28,764 nt of DNA from CAZRWH01 sp964603905 (GTDB taxonomy: Bacteria > Patescibacteriota > Gracilibacteria > UBA1369 > UBA12470): assembly GCA_964603905.1 (NCBI GenBank), contig CAZRWH010000015.1, positions 1-28,764 on the forward strand, given 5' to 3'. Position numbers and translations under genes: made by a program. Positions 19,601 through 21,699 of this stretch are shown one piece after another. The notes beneath the pieces were generated by a model, which had not been told where the DNA came from, made no database searches, and was given only the letters and a program-made list of their open reading frames with translations. Each line of letters begins with the position of its first letter. The first letter of the stretch is position 1.

Positions 19601-20421
19601 GCTTCAACGAATAAATCTTCTGCTAAATGTCGGCTGTACCTGTTGTATGCGATCTCTTCCCAGTGATCGGTGAACCTTTCATAAGCCGAAAAGCTTTCAT
19701 ATCCAAGAGCTTTCTCTTCGGCAACAAGATCACCATAAAAAAGTTTCTGATCAAAGTCAGAATACTCAGTAATCCCTAGATGATACAGGTGATTCTTATC
19801 AAAATACTCAGCAAGTTGCTCTCCTCCGCTTTCTCCATCAGAAGGAGGAACAATTACGCCATGCCAAGCCTCGGGCTCTAGTTCGGTTGCAGAGCTGTTT
19901 CTTTCAAAATTTCCAGTTTCGTCATTAAAGATATAAATTTTATCATCAAAGTCCGTATAAGGGAGCATGCTCAAGAACTTATTGCCACCCTTCGTTACAA
20001 CGGGTAGAGGAACATCTCCAATAACAACAACACCAACCAGATGATTGTTCTCATCCTCAATGTCGTCCCCGTCAAAATAAAGTTTCTCCAAAACATATGC
20101 GATCTCCTCAGTACTCTGATTCTCTTCAACCTCAATAATGATCGACTTGGTCATCGCCAAAGTGTTCTGAACATCGTAAGCATAACGATCAACCCTCTCC
20201 GCTAGCGTTGAATCACGCAGATAAGAGCCGTAATCATCCTGAAGTCCATCATAATTGGCCGGGTCATTATAAACCCCGCTTTCAACCAAAATCGCAACAA
20301 TTCCATACTCTTCAACGGTAGGCTTGCTATGCGAAACGTCAAAAGTCAGCATCTGTGAGCCCAAAAACGCAACTACAAGCCAGCTCGTTAACACCCGTTT
20401 TAGAGGAGAGGAAAAGGACAT
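4687..20421 (-). CDS. Giant secreted multidomain SLH surface protein (5244 aa)
   Basis: A single uninterrupted frame; the start is set at the ATG at 20421. The in-frame TTG at 20460 overlaps the -10 box and would lie before the transcription start. Residues 1-33 are a Sec signal peptide. Order by residue, approximate: 35-250, a region resembling C25/gingipain-type proteases (VVVIGDVPLPVV, LPYTDFDDKIYIF) without an evident Cys/His dyad; 278-392 and 459-497, tandem DxDxDG calcium loops; 1212-1300, invasin-like Ig; 1526-1573, TSP3-type repeats; 1574-1790, an internal SLH triplet; 1793-1912, TSP3; 1973-2333, four Ig-like domains; 2694-2850, FG-GAP repeats; 2940-3050, DUF11-like; 3197-3330, a hydrophobic Cys-rich stretch; 3437-3590, helices; 3607-3717, Pro-rich; 4414-4537, PKD-like; 4874-5087, a second SLH triplet; then TSP3 and a short tail with CIVCPCP. 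SLH domains normally bind cell-wall polymer. It is probably an adhesin or surface-layer component, but the function is unproven. Confidence 0.93.
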   Translation of the reverse strand: MSFSSPLKRVLTSWLVVAFLGSQMLTFDVSHSKPTVEEYGIVAILVESGVYNDPANYDGLQDDYGSYLRDSTLAERVDRYAYDVQNTLAMTKSIIIEVEENQSTEEIAYVLEKLYFDGDDIEDENNHLVGVVVIGDVPLPVVTKGGNKFLSMLPYTDFDDKIYIFNDETGNFERNSSATELEPEAWHGVIVPPSDGESGGEQLAEYFDKNHLYHLGITEYSDFDQKLFYGDLVAEEKALGYESFSAYERFTDHWEEIAYNRYSRHLAEDLFVEAGGDIGDGDGEDNDGDGLIDEDPEDGIDNDGDGFIDEDLGDFFNGVDNDGDGLIDEDGVEDNDNDGDGFMDEDLPGDANGDGCPGTCNMDDDGDGNDTDGDGWPSGLERLMGWDPDKKSSPFLFKLRDESLQQEWKEMFTDEDPFYCLDGESCWDGIRKSDLEGEFDEESVMYDSRCFDEFGNYHPEWDDDEDGYCDEDTDLDNDADGDGQSDEDMGDEDEEEESPFEGVPDIQSKNLFEQLTSRYYDLFEKLISNSKEWTDYTGRYDASYTASDGSTASDVDSPMSLIATKDHNTIAYLRAVNDLMEQPIDTIVDTIQQDVKFVGNVTLSLSINFADSGPTIAGDPIVFVNHSASSRLKPFDIMINGKRVTEINNVSYCSTYLGTYDEDENGSQLVNGLRVYDVNTAGEYDEEGEDYGGCFGNYSDMSLYGDYVADLTYCFPEVATEPVRSKVGTQEVMPGEGDESLTPDYRACNDFREVRGFYGNSLLTDFLSGDASLWDAFSHLWSRDDKGYYYYAEEFLKELNKIFEDDHDEGDDLDGDNDYDEDDFAIEVEQLVADLNSDGAFDEPYRPLDEIYLFDEDYLNDELLDHYGDPDSIPDFGDELTLGYIFEEIGLDPDSQDDLTGFLVSGDEYFEVDVEGNDAIDSIEVVVLHKYVPNDATGSWFDAAFDEAFTEDESEAYSLSSVLKHDQPKDSLIAEQVEAQFSAALPIDDPRYVTFQDAGYEYREIYYPNIFDSVIVGDYITDIQQVNDQIAQIPGGEYYEDVLEEYFYTEIDSTELQDALDWMHMNIDEKHDYVFNKYLGPESAYVADLENGYEVAYMVGDGDPLGFNYSFNGAAKIEDQDFELNFPESNYDAEAIGFESGSGEDTSLAAVSVMTWIQMILEWVDGLSTIGDSLSIEWACGGADDGKFCYDDISFSSTDSDDDGIPDSAETSSYLAISADSSSKLYANGTDSTEVTVSILDANGDFYDEDSFTEIELSIAEGSEYGQVISANPVVAFRGVATFTVSTTSEPGKMYLQAAAINNNLNDSDYVSLESTLKQVQLYTYDYETIVDETSYTITELEDLVLVNENGDVLVSVNAATGDIEINDDRIEMEVLAADEEVPTRVGFYLTDDLLGVLYVVPQVMDFETGVIVTDMDEEDDYTLSEDSDDEILLWDGPDRAIVSVMSNGQIFIREDLGLKLELSENSLDSAIRIKKNGTTLAEVKIDLLLGGIDIVQEENYLSFWEKLKAFFGTSKAFAAQIVDGLQDTDEDGLHDLFEHNVGTDINEADTDGDGYGDLSELENGYDPLAADGATLFNDLNAGHEAYDDVLTLYLRGILGSYEGGDFRPDESITREEFTKLNLGGICVYCDMYSDAVRAEVEYEYKANPFPDSDISSELYYCVADAKNKGLVAGYKSGSRLGYFVPQNNISRAEAAKVILEAAALFDSSYGATDYTGSDKAWYYNYVVKAQSLGLFPGERFSEVDHYSSELFVMWLDTEPSSFMDWLAGDITRAEFAMMVARLIDVYDCRLDDEDGDGLSDNEELYVYGTDPYDPDTDDGGVTDFAEVVTGSDALDASDDENVDYEEIEDDTDDDDDWLYNDEENQIGTFTYDPDTDDGGVMDGREVLYGSDPFNENDDYFEFDGEAGIYAVGDGWRKDFVYSSEEFVETTETENLVYLDEIPADGKADLFLRAEVLNDDGFIDEDDSSTIIDFVVLDAGDDYAVIAHESIAVTNGVAETVITATTTSGFVEVTADVSTGLPIDDANVHVYPGDPTSLEFSLDSTVMAAGGVNKMDGRLYLYDVYGNVAYNDPYVVTLDVEGGSELANVFDEDQTTDGVQITTFEGYVPFSVISSVAEGVTTLKASYEELETETDVDILEGINFVFEVEKDSLTANGSDYSGFVVYAADKDGELLDGFNPYVTFSVADDSYGSINSETEVQLDDGKSSGIFLSSTVSGGAYVMVSAMGVEPGSTLIETVPGPVHELRIESVDGNNLLMIGNTENIRVSGYDQYGNFAYNDSETEVLIRTTDASSDYATLSDEYLYLEDGIADFNATAEDISGFLNLVATGTNLISGTLELEVRGEFNVETVQDMDPQVLYASLLGAPVGQVTYDDYFGGWFLINGKTQAISSLLDYPDPHKRMMQLDANGKSTLIEGNFLTQKVIPGGSSDLPTKMVWQDDPANVTLAEILIILDDDNGAHESDDLSLESEPGAYISITSTNKDFEIKQRFEKNNDELSLLYDDNEVVRLDANGQIKLYSFDYTLEVNEDYDYPAISVHNGASKVAEILLIPDDFGNVTVLSNTFEWSNWSSLAPGVYLDQHESSDYGFEVSFSGNSSASPAGFFLVDNLQTLPQDQSPSLGYSSLESAQDEEGVGLHGDNKNILLFSAGNTVGESNRIAASEIGVVLGDPTISLETPNTVNGLGHTKDIGRIILNGSEPIADIVPLDYNNDGLEDLLVAYESGIIKLLQNYEAEERFRDRGDLLNIVSGILSYDHADFDLDGYEDLIIATEEACIAGEVCVYMYKNNEGKFERINLGLEVGSQVLQIIAADMNNDDFADIVTSDNSGTIKVFFNNNGDVDTDGTYVGNVGVKIDSATDLGSEIYVYHDYSTENDSTTSTDDSYFYNLPIPSDEGFTGIDESSADYFADILGTGLGSLSLSSGEADTHIDAAFVQSSYDDVIASVSKYGTDVNGGIAEPGDEIEYVVTIDNPSTYLSDVYISDIAPTLLDLDLESFECRSGCVTSDIQVEETGVSSRPYVLHGVSIASGGRAIISYSSYVLSVPKVNLTVGNDLGDYHDDNYLDIAASPEGNPTGQVVNFYSNGSYIESNGGLFDIFSGLRIINYTQETSEPADASEQSDDLLATLFGNLGMDPPDFDKDEDGDGMPDDLHTDSDEPPAFLSDLLNNTQLSDSDGDGAVDDWDLMPSVSDMTQLATDSAATAGAAAAVVEGVLSSMICGGGCIAVPLNIDFLAPGMFNLFGVPTGFFPGSAIFGVTGNPPFVCTSFLCNTPASTFRLYLSITTTLGTALSFCVGSYPSPMCWAFNLPILQMAGVCDAISSSISDALSTASSSVSEGSTQVINTSSSTSSGDGSSGGLTSYSLDSYNISANFDSNIQVPGFPSVFTDWWKSQKEEIIQLLDLPDIYFIYPTGFGEAFGSDVDVSDLNGLTKVLTALNSLPIISIDTQPVTFTVPALSQDEFLKYQEDIIQLRDDVAEQFDAYGDHWKESGFTMQYNEVQDFLYTLDENIRVIDEYMELPRKIIEYRHAEAYFVQQIVCYIDAVITYIGGYIQVQLHRADEWKQAIKDVTEAFTTWQALFDVAIDYQDSCDKCTTQRGSLIELLMKLFIFIPDIPIVDLPKLPDIVIDVSQIQAGLEISFPQVHFAAEHMILPEIPSVNLPSLPSVTVSGALGLPALPILPNPPDLPDLPELPPLPLIELPDIPAPPEVPSLDASLSASLKVVGNIIKIICLVKQGILPTRELQLKTKVEDLTQRPLDVVFPFDVDLAFNSSSISYDFVRRIEVIAKMNLGLETDFIVEATKAVADVSNSVSALVADTSNQVVEGIDEVTQTGSDAATGVVDEVIDQDVNVDAEISYLNSPIIQKHVSLFEQVIENLNEDMEVYNETIPDKYEVIAQQNYIDESDLPDYDLVAHKEYDLIAGSPTESLVDLKNQLVAYIENGEQIGAAIESSGWDSMQHLLVQNSSKYVLASQDNNKGAWTNEHIVMNAIENAPSLTNEDLGALQNSMTETVSRLLADSSESDSTSSLGYDMPVTSLKGMFIYDEEAEVNERLINYTEEAGQSSNIVMFDMDNDGDDDIAYSYGGTIYLKENLEEEPDDPDHYTRVPRLATIDYFLPEIASVNKFTSGNVGNDEADMNFSGEINSTIDDEIVGYEIRYYDNLSDFDDNRFPLGKISLISEAKEETLAFYDEEGTEYTSGTKIETSGELAIASAYDDLILIPEDAKLTLSTIAKGFAYVSELNGDGLLHNSYLRTPIYTDGSTIVTAGNVLHALEDSEITIDLGADEDFSILLSQNTSFTIPTNLTTDLDIRVEKGSIEIIDTSQEIEEQTLVEGILLYPEHRIQITDEDATITLLRGTQVLLEEGQTYFFDNLANPDSPSISTYFENGTYYSQVVSVSDSGVYGTTSNTVLLAPQVCADDSSPYPDAGASSIDIAIFATDQLDASGSFDTDSEIVKYYWDTDLDTDSDGDGDSENDIDYYQDLDPTSDSDGDGVNTNDMDDPQMEIGPYDEAGTHYVKLWVVDEAGNAGSQLVTINVYVPDIYITDADASTGIVEGYTNPATEDLPFILIRDRASVVTQLTTESSDANGKFYTDDIGEFEVNDLDIESKILILNDAGETVAEFSTQTGQLLITDDRYAADILPTDLEWPTRLIVYEIASGEILQSILLVTDPNTDVTIEDSGFEFTEDSIAGMTGVHMKVVNSWDFEINKIGASDPVFPGSVEVVLDDERFALIGSDGNIYILNDTFDIELQEASELSEPLIIEMTYAGENLAEIYIALDSDVYEKTTQELGLPLMSDLDGDINLKDSDGGGVPDEIELIHGMNPVDGSDDVADNDGDGLSNAEEIDAGSDINDSDTDDDGLDDYTEVINGLDPTVPVVMPFADVDVDDPLFLDMYDMVEKGILSGYDENGLTYFLPEREINRAEFTKIILAILCITPGEEAFEAPQVFYDIDYSDNLPWYYDETKESYLRGFITGYLADIDPETGLTAFRPGSTITRAEATKIILEALDKEGFIELGDVEIGEPWWTPYMEIAQDLDPYLLGASAGDNNFIVTAEEAQSPTEPITRYEFIEMSVRALHAYNCYTVDTDGDGLSDWEEENIYGSDPGNPDTDFGGVLDGEEAILGTDILDDSDDDWDGDTLSNNDETNIYGTDPWNPDTDYGGVWDGVEVNRGSDPLDPSDDYLSGSLLLELDSGIYFVTDECIVCPCPSSIENGQQIMSGDIIHAAITNTDNSKFYSVSNEYEVK
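4880..5160 (-). other. C-terminal TSP3-type calcium repeats
   Basis: These are the coding repeats after the second SLH triplet. DTDGDGLSDWEE, YGSDPGNPDTDFGGVLDGEE and YGTDPWNPDTDYGGVWDGVE are classic TSP3-like loops with alternating Asp ligands. The same layout (SLH triplet, TSP3 loops, then a GSDP..DDY..GIY tail) occurs at 15045-14685, so the whole block is duplicated within the protein. Confidence 0.8.
5160..5800 (-). other. C-terminal SLH domain triplet
   Basis: Three SLH-type units are readable: the ones containing INRAEFTKIIL, then ITRAEATKIILEAL, then ITRYEFIEMSVRAL, each preceded by a helix pair with GILSGY/GFITGY-like turns. SLH triplets are the usual non-covalent anchor to secondary cell-wall polymer. 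This triplet lies about 160 residues from the C-terminus, as in ordinary S-layer proteins. Confidence 0.85.
6085..6605 (-). repeat. Third copy of a paired beta repeat in the giant protein
   Basis: Two about 60-residue beta-rich units (about 6605-6425 and 6275-6090) share a pattern with those at 16405-15955 and 13235-12765. The pattern is LxxxGx(I/L)xI, an aspartate pair, a Pro-containing strand, then a closing (L/V)AE(I/V)xI strand. This copy includes TQTGQLLITDDR with WPTR, and GSDGNIYILND with ENLAEIYIAL. No named domain is recognised. Confidence 0.6.
6810..7180 (-). other. PKD-like domain with inserted calcium loops
   Basis: The strand pattern PYPDAGASS, LDASGSFDTDSEIVKYYWD and AGTHYVKLWVVDEAGN is typical of PKD domains. 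Between the WD strand and the last strands sits an insertion with DTDSDGDGDSENDIDYYQD and SDSDGDGVNTNDMDD loops. It lies just before the third beta-repeat pair. Confidence 0.65.
9270..9600 (-). other. Proline-leucine-rich strand region of the giant protein
   Basis: About 110 residues have a P-x-x/x-L-P rhythm (PKLPDIVIDVS, LPSLPSVTVSG, PPDLPDLPELPPLPL). It probably forms an extended or polyproline-like spacer between a helical section and the next helical section. The plus-strand Gly/Ser-rich open frame over the same DNA is a shadow of this composition. Confidence 0.55.
10430..10830 (-). other. Hydrophobic Cys-rich segment inside the giant protein
   Basis: This is a stretch of about 130 residues with an Ala-rich helix (AATAGAAAAVVEGVLSSM), ICGGGC, then Pro/Phe/Gly-rich hydrophobic runs and several Cys (VCTSFLC, SFCVG, PMCWAF, GVCDAI). 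It contrasts sharply with the acidic remainder of the protein. It could be a membrane-inserting or disulfide-bonded core domain. No family is recognised. Confidence 0.5.
11270..11600 (-). other. DUF11-like domain
   Basis: The sequence has the form typical of DUF11 repeats. GIAEPGDEIEYVVTIDNPS is followed by LSDVYISDIAPTLLDL, then a segment with two Cys and a closing strand SGGRAIISYSSYVL. In other surface proteins such domains serve as stalk units. Confidence 0.65.
11870..12345 (-). other. FG-GAP/VCBS-type repeats
   Basis: Three units are visible: IADIVPLDYNNDGLEDLLVA, then HADFDLDGYEDLIIATE, then IIAADMNNDDFADIVTSDN. Each has a DxNxDGxxD calcium loop, as in integrin-alpha-type beta-propeller blades. 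Two further single blades are visible near 11200-11270 and 8150-8245, so the propeller may be split by inserted domains. Confidence 0.75.
12765..13235 (-). repeat. Second copy of the paired beta repeat
   Basis: The units at about 13235-13050 (LDANGKSTLI, then TLAEILIIL) and 12930-12765 (LDANGQIKLYS, then KVAEILLIP) match those at 16405-15955 and 6605-6085 in pattern and internal spacing, about 100 residues between the units of a pair. Confidence 0.6.
13420..14500 (-). other. Tandem bacterial Ig-like domains
   Basis: Four consecutive beta-rich units share the phrases of invasin-type Ig domains. Examples are LYDVYGNVAYNDPYVV, DSLTANGSDYSGFVVYAADK and GYDQYGNFAYNDSETEVLI. Each ends with a strand like GFLNLVATG or GGAYVMVSAMG. 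They probably form a rigid stalk between the internal SLH block and the FG-GAP region. Confidence 0.7.
15050..15700 (-). other. Internal SLH domain triplet
   Basis: Three SLH units carry the motifs ITREEFTKLNL, ISRAEAAKVIL and ITRAEFAMMVARL. They lie in the first third of the protein (about residues 1574-1790), flanked on both sides by TSP3 calcium loops. SLH triplets are usually terminal, so an internal one alongside a C-terminal one is unusual and suggests two anchoring points or a duplicated block. Confidence 0.8.
15955..16405 (-). repeat. First copy of the paired beta repeat
   Basis: The units at about 16405-16225 (AATGDIEINDDR, then VPTRVGFYL) and 16145-15955 (MSNGQIFIRED, then TTLAEVKIDL) form the first pair. 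Downstream follow TSP3 loops and the internal SLH triplet. The third pair has the same downstream order, which supports duplication of one large block. Confidence 0.6.
19245..19590 (-). repeat. Tandem EF-hand-like calcium-loop repeats, first cluster
   Basis: Consecutive coding units such as DNDGDGLIDEDPEDGI and DNDGDGFIDEDLGDFFNGV recur every 16-19 residues and give near-repeat DNA. The Asp ligands fit the TSP3/dockerin-like DxDxDG loop. The cluster probably needs calcium for folding after export. The near-identical DNA units are also a likely spot for copy-number change or assembly error. Confidence 0.8.
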
Positions 20422-20459
20422 TTTTTGTTTGTTTTTTTGGTTTTTGAAACCTGCCCTCA

Positions 20460-20489
20460 ATTATACCCAGACCAACAGGTTTGAGACAA
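20460..20489 (-). promoter_or_regulatory. Promoter of the giant-protein operon
   Basis: On the minus strand TTGTCT (20484-20489) lies 18 bp before a perfect TATAAT (20460-20465). Transcription would start near 20453, leaving about 30 nt of A-rich leader before the ATG at 20421. This rules out the in-frame TTG at 20460 as the start. Confidence 0.7.
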
Positions 20490-20492
20490 ACC
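20478..20492. promoter_or_regulatory. Palindrome over the -35 box, possible operator
   Basis: GGTTTG and CAAACC form a perfect 6-bp inverted repeat with a 3-bp AGA centre. It covers the whole -35 box of the giant-protein promoter. A repressor bound there would block the polymerase. The binding protein is unknown. Confidence 0.4.
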
Positions 20493-20576
20493 GTTTTAAC
20501 CCGTTAGCGTGAAATGGCTTTACAGTATGCCGAAAAGAAGTATTCTTCAGAGCTGCCTATCAGGAGTGAAATACGC

Positions 20577-20611
20577 AAAAAAAGAAGCCCCGCCCATAAG
20601 GACGGAACTTC
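20577..20611 (-). terminator. Rho-independent terminator after the pilin gene
   Basis: On the minus strand GAAGTTCCGTCC pairs with GGGCGGGGCTTC over 12 positions (three of them G-T) around a TTAT loop, followed by seven T (20577-20583). It begins 22 bp after the pilin stop and separates the pilin transcript from the giant-protein promoter. Confidence 0.9.
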
Positions 20612-20632
20612 TTATCTAAATACTAGCTGTTT

Positions 20633-21151
20633 TTAGTAAGCAACGTAGTAAGGAACTTGTGTGTCAGCACCTGTGTAGTCAGAAAGTGCAGCTGTGAACG
20701 CCGCATACGTTGTTCCAGTAGAAGGAGTGTCAAATACGTATTCATCTCCCTCTGAAGAAGCCTCCATTTTAGCTCCGATAGCGAAACGTGTTACGCCGCT
20801 AGAAGAATCTTGAAGGAATAAAACTGCGTAATCACCTGTACAAGCAGATCCAAACGCCACATTTTCTTGGTTATCAAGTGGATCACCAGGTACGCTCTTC
20901 AGGAATCCTGAAAGTTCAGATGCAAGATCTGCCGCACAAACTGGGTTTGTGTCATCGATCTCAGCAAAATTCCCATTTTCAAGAAGGTAGTACTCAAGAC
21001 CACTGTAGATGGTTTGTACATCTGTAAGCCTTCTAGAATCTCGCGCTCCTGCACTACCTCCAACGATTCTTGGAACAAGTGCAACGGCCAAAATTCCAAT
21101 GATTGTAACTACGATAAGTAGCTCAATCAATGTGAAACCTTTTTTGTTCAT
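20633..21151 (-). CDS. Type IV pilin (major-pilin-like)
   Basis: The product has 172 residues. It starts with a class III signal, MNKKG then FTLIELLIVVTIIGILA; a prepilin peptidase would cut after G5, leaving a methylatable Phe1 and the conserved Glu5 of the mature pilin. The hydrophobic helix covers residues 6-26, followed by a globular beta domain. Two Cys (in PVCAADL and SACTGDY) could form a disulfide, and SVPGDPLDNQ resembles the conserved C-terminal loop of GspG-type pilins. The ATG at 21151 is chosen over one 51 bases upstream, because it gives the standard short leader and because the upstream one lies inside the promoter region. It has its own promoter and strong terminator, which fits high expression separate from the assembly operon. 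No prepilin peptidase gene is in the window. Confidence 0.93.
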   Translation of the reverse strand: MNKKGFTLIELLIVVTIIGILAVALVPRIVGGSAGARDSRRLTDVQTIYSGLEYYLLENGNFAEIDDTNPVCAADLASELSGFLKSVPGDPLDNQENVAFGSACTGDYAVLFLQDSSSGVTRFAIGAKMEASSEGDEYVFDTPSTGTTYAAFTAALSDYTGADTQVPYYVAY

Positions 21152-21187
21152 TTTTGTATTTGTTAAATGGTTTTTAAGGTCGGGGGA

Positions 21188-21216
21188 ATTATATAGGCGC
21201 AAGGATAAAGGCGCAA
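21188..21216 (-). promoter_or_regulatory. Promoter of the pilin gene
   Basis: On the minus strand a perfect TATAAT (21188-21193) lies 17 bp after TTGCGC (21211-21216). The leader is about 30 nt with no Shine-Dalgarno sequence; it ends in ACAAATACAAAA before the ATG. The -35 box and spacer are made of heptamer repeats (see 21195-21217). Confidence 0.7.
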
Positions 21217-21217
21217 G
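21195..21217 (+). repeat. Heptamer repeat overlapping the pilin promoter
   Basis: A plus the units GGCGCAA, GGATAAA, GGCGCAA, then G. It is the same block as at 692-721 minus one GGATAAA unit. Here the units cover the -35 box and most of the spacer of the pilin promoter, so a change of one unit would alter or destroy the promoter geometry. Confidence 0.75.
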
Positions 21218-21301
21218 TATTATGACTACAGATTCTTAGTGATGTAGATTAGTAGGATGTTATTTAACAAATATTTAACATGTATATGGAATTAATAGGT
21301 T

Positions 21302-21664
21302 ATGACAACCTTAAAGCAACTAAAAAATTCTATCGTTTGGAGTGAAAGCAGAAAATTAACATTAACAGTCTATGAAATTACTAGTTCATTCCCTACGTCA
21401 GAGACATATGGTATTTCCTCTCAGATGAGAAGGGCGTCTGTTTCAATAAATTCGAATATTGCAGAAGGGTTATTTAGGTTCGGCAATTTAGAAATGCGTA
21501 GATTCTTTCACATCGCAAAAGCTTCTGCAGGGGAGTTATTGTCTCAGCTTATAATTGCAATGGATCTTGGATATATAGGTCGAGAAAAATTTACTGAGGT
21601 AGAAAAAAGAATAACAGGCATCATAAAAATGCTAATTCGTATTACACAAAAATTGAGTCAATGA
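21302..21664 (+). CDS. Four-helix-bundle protein (S23/IVP family)
   Basis: The product has 120 residues, the normal length of the four helix bundle family (TIGR02436-type, first known from proteins encoded in 23S rRNA intervening sequences; related to Avd of diversity-generating retroelements). Typical signatures are all present: W13 near the start, VYEITSSFPTSETYGISSQM, RRASVSINSNIAEG, FFHIAKASAGELLSQL and DLGYI. The family is a basic pentameric or bundle-forming helical protein with no settled role outside Avd. No reverse transcriptase, rRNA gene or variable repeat is visible here, so it is a stand-alone copy. It is on the plus strand between two minus-strand pilus genes and looks like an insertion. 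An AGG 6 nt before the ATG is a weak ribosome site. It ends at TGA. Confidence 0.88.
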   Translation: MTTLKQLKNSIVWSESRKLTLTVYEITSSFPTSETYGISSQMRRASVSINSNIAEGLFRFGNLEMRRFFHIAKASAGELLSQLIIAMDLGYIGREKFTEVEKRITGIIKMLIRITQKLSQ

Positions 21665-21668
21665 CTTT

Positions 21669-21696
21669 GCGACCCGCGACCCGCGACCCGCGACTA
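21669..21696. repeat. Heptamer repeat, GCGACCC type
   Basis: Four units in a row: GCGACCC three times and GCGACTA. It lies in the 35-bp gap between the convergent stops of the four-helix-bundle gene and PilC, and is far more GC-rich than its surroundings. No T-run terminator is seen in this gap for either gene. Confidence 0.85.
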
Positions 21697-21699
21697 AAA

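Noticed and set aside
19229..19666. Ser/Pro-rich plus-strand frame of 145 residues
   Set aside because: Antisense shadow of the DxDxDG repeat region; no start context and composition explained by the repeats.
4687..20421. TGA recoding as in Gracilibacteria
   Set aside because: Several genes, including the giant gene and three of its partners' neighbours, end sensibly at TGA with an overlapping start codon of the next gene.
20422..20460. TTG start giving a 5257-residue giant protein
   Set aside because: The TTG overlaps the TATAAT box and would precede the likely transcription start; the ATG at 20421 also gives a normal signal peptide.
21152..21202. Upstream ATG for the pilin gene
   Set aside because: It overlaps the promoter and adds 17 residues before a perfect MNKKG prepilin leader.
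21302..21664. Diversity-generating retroelement
   Set aside because: Only an Avd-like family member is present; no reverse transcriptase or template/variable repeat pair is visible.
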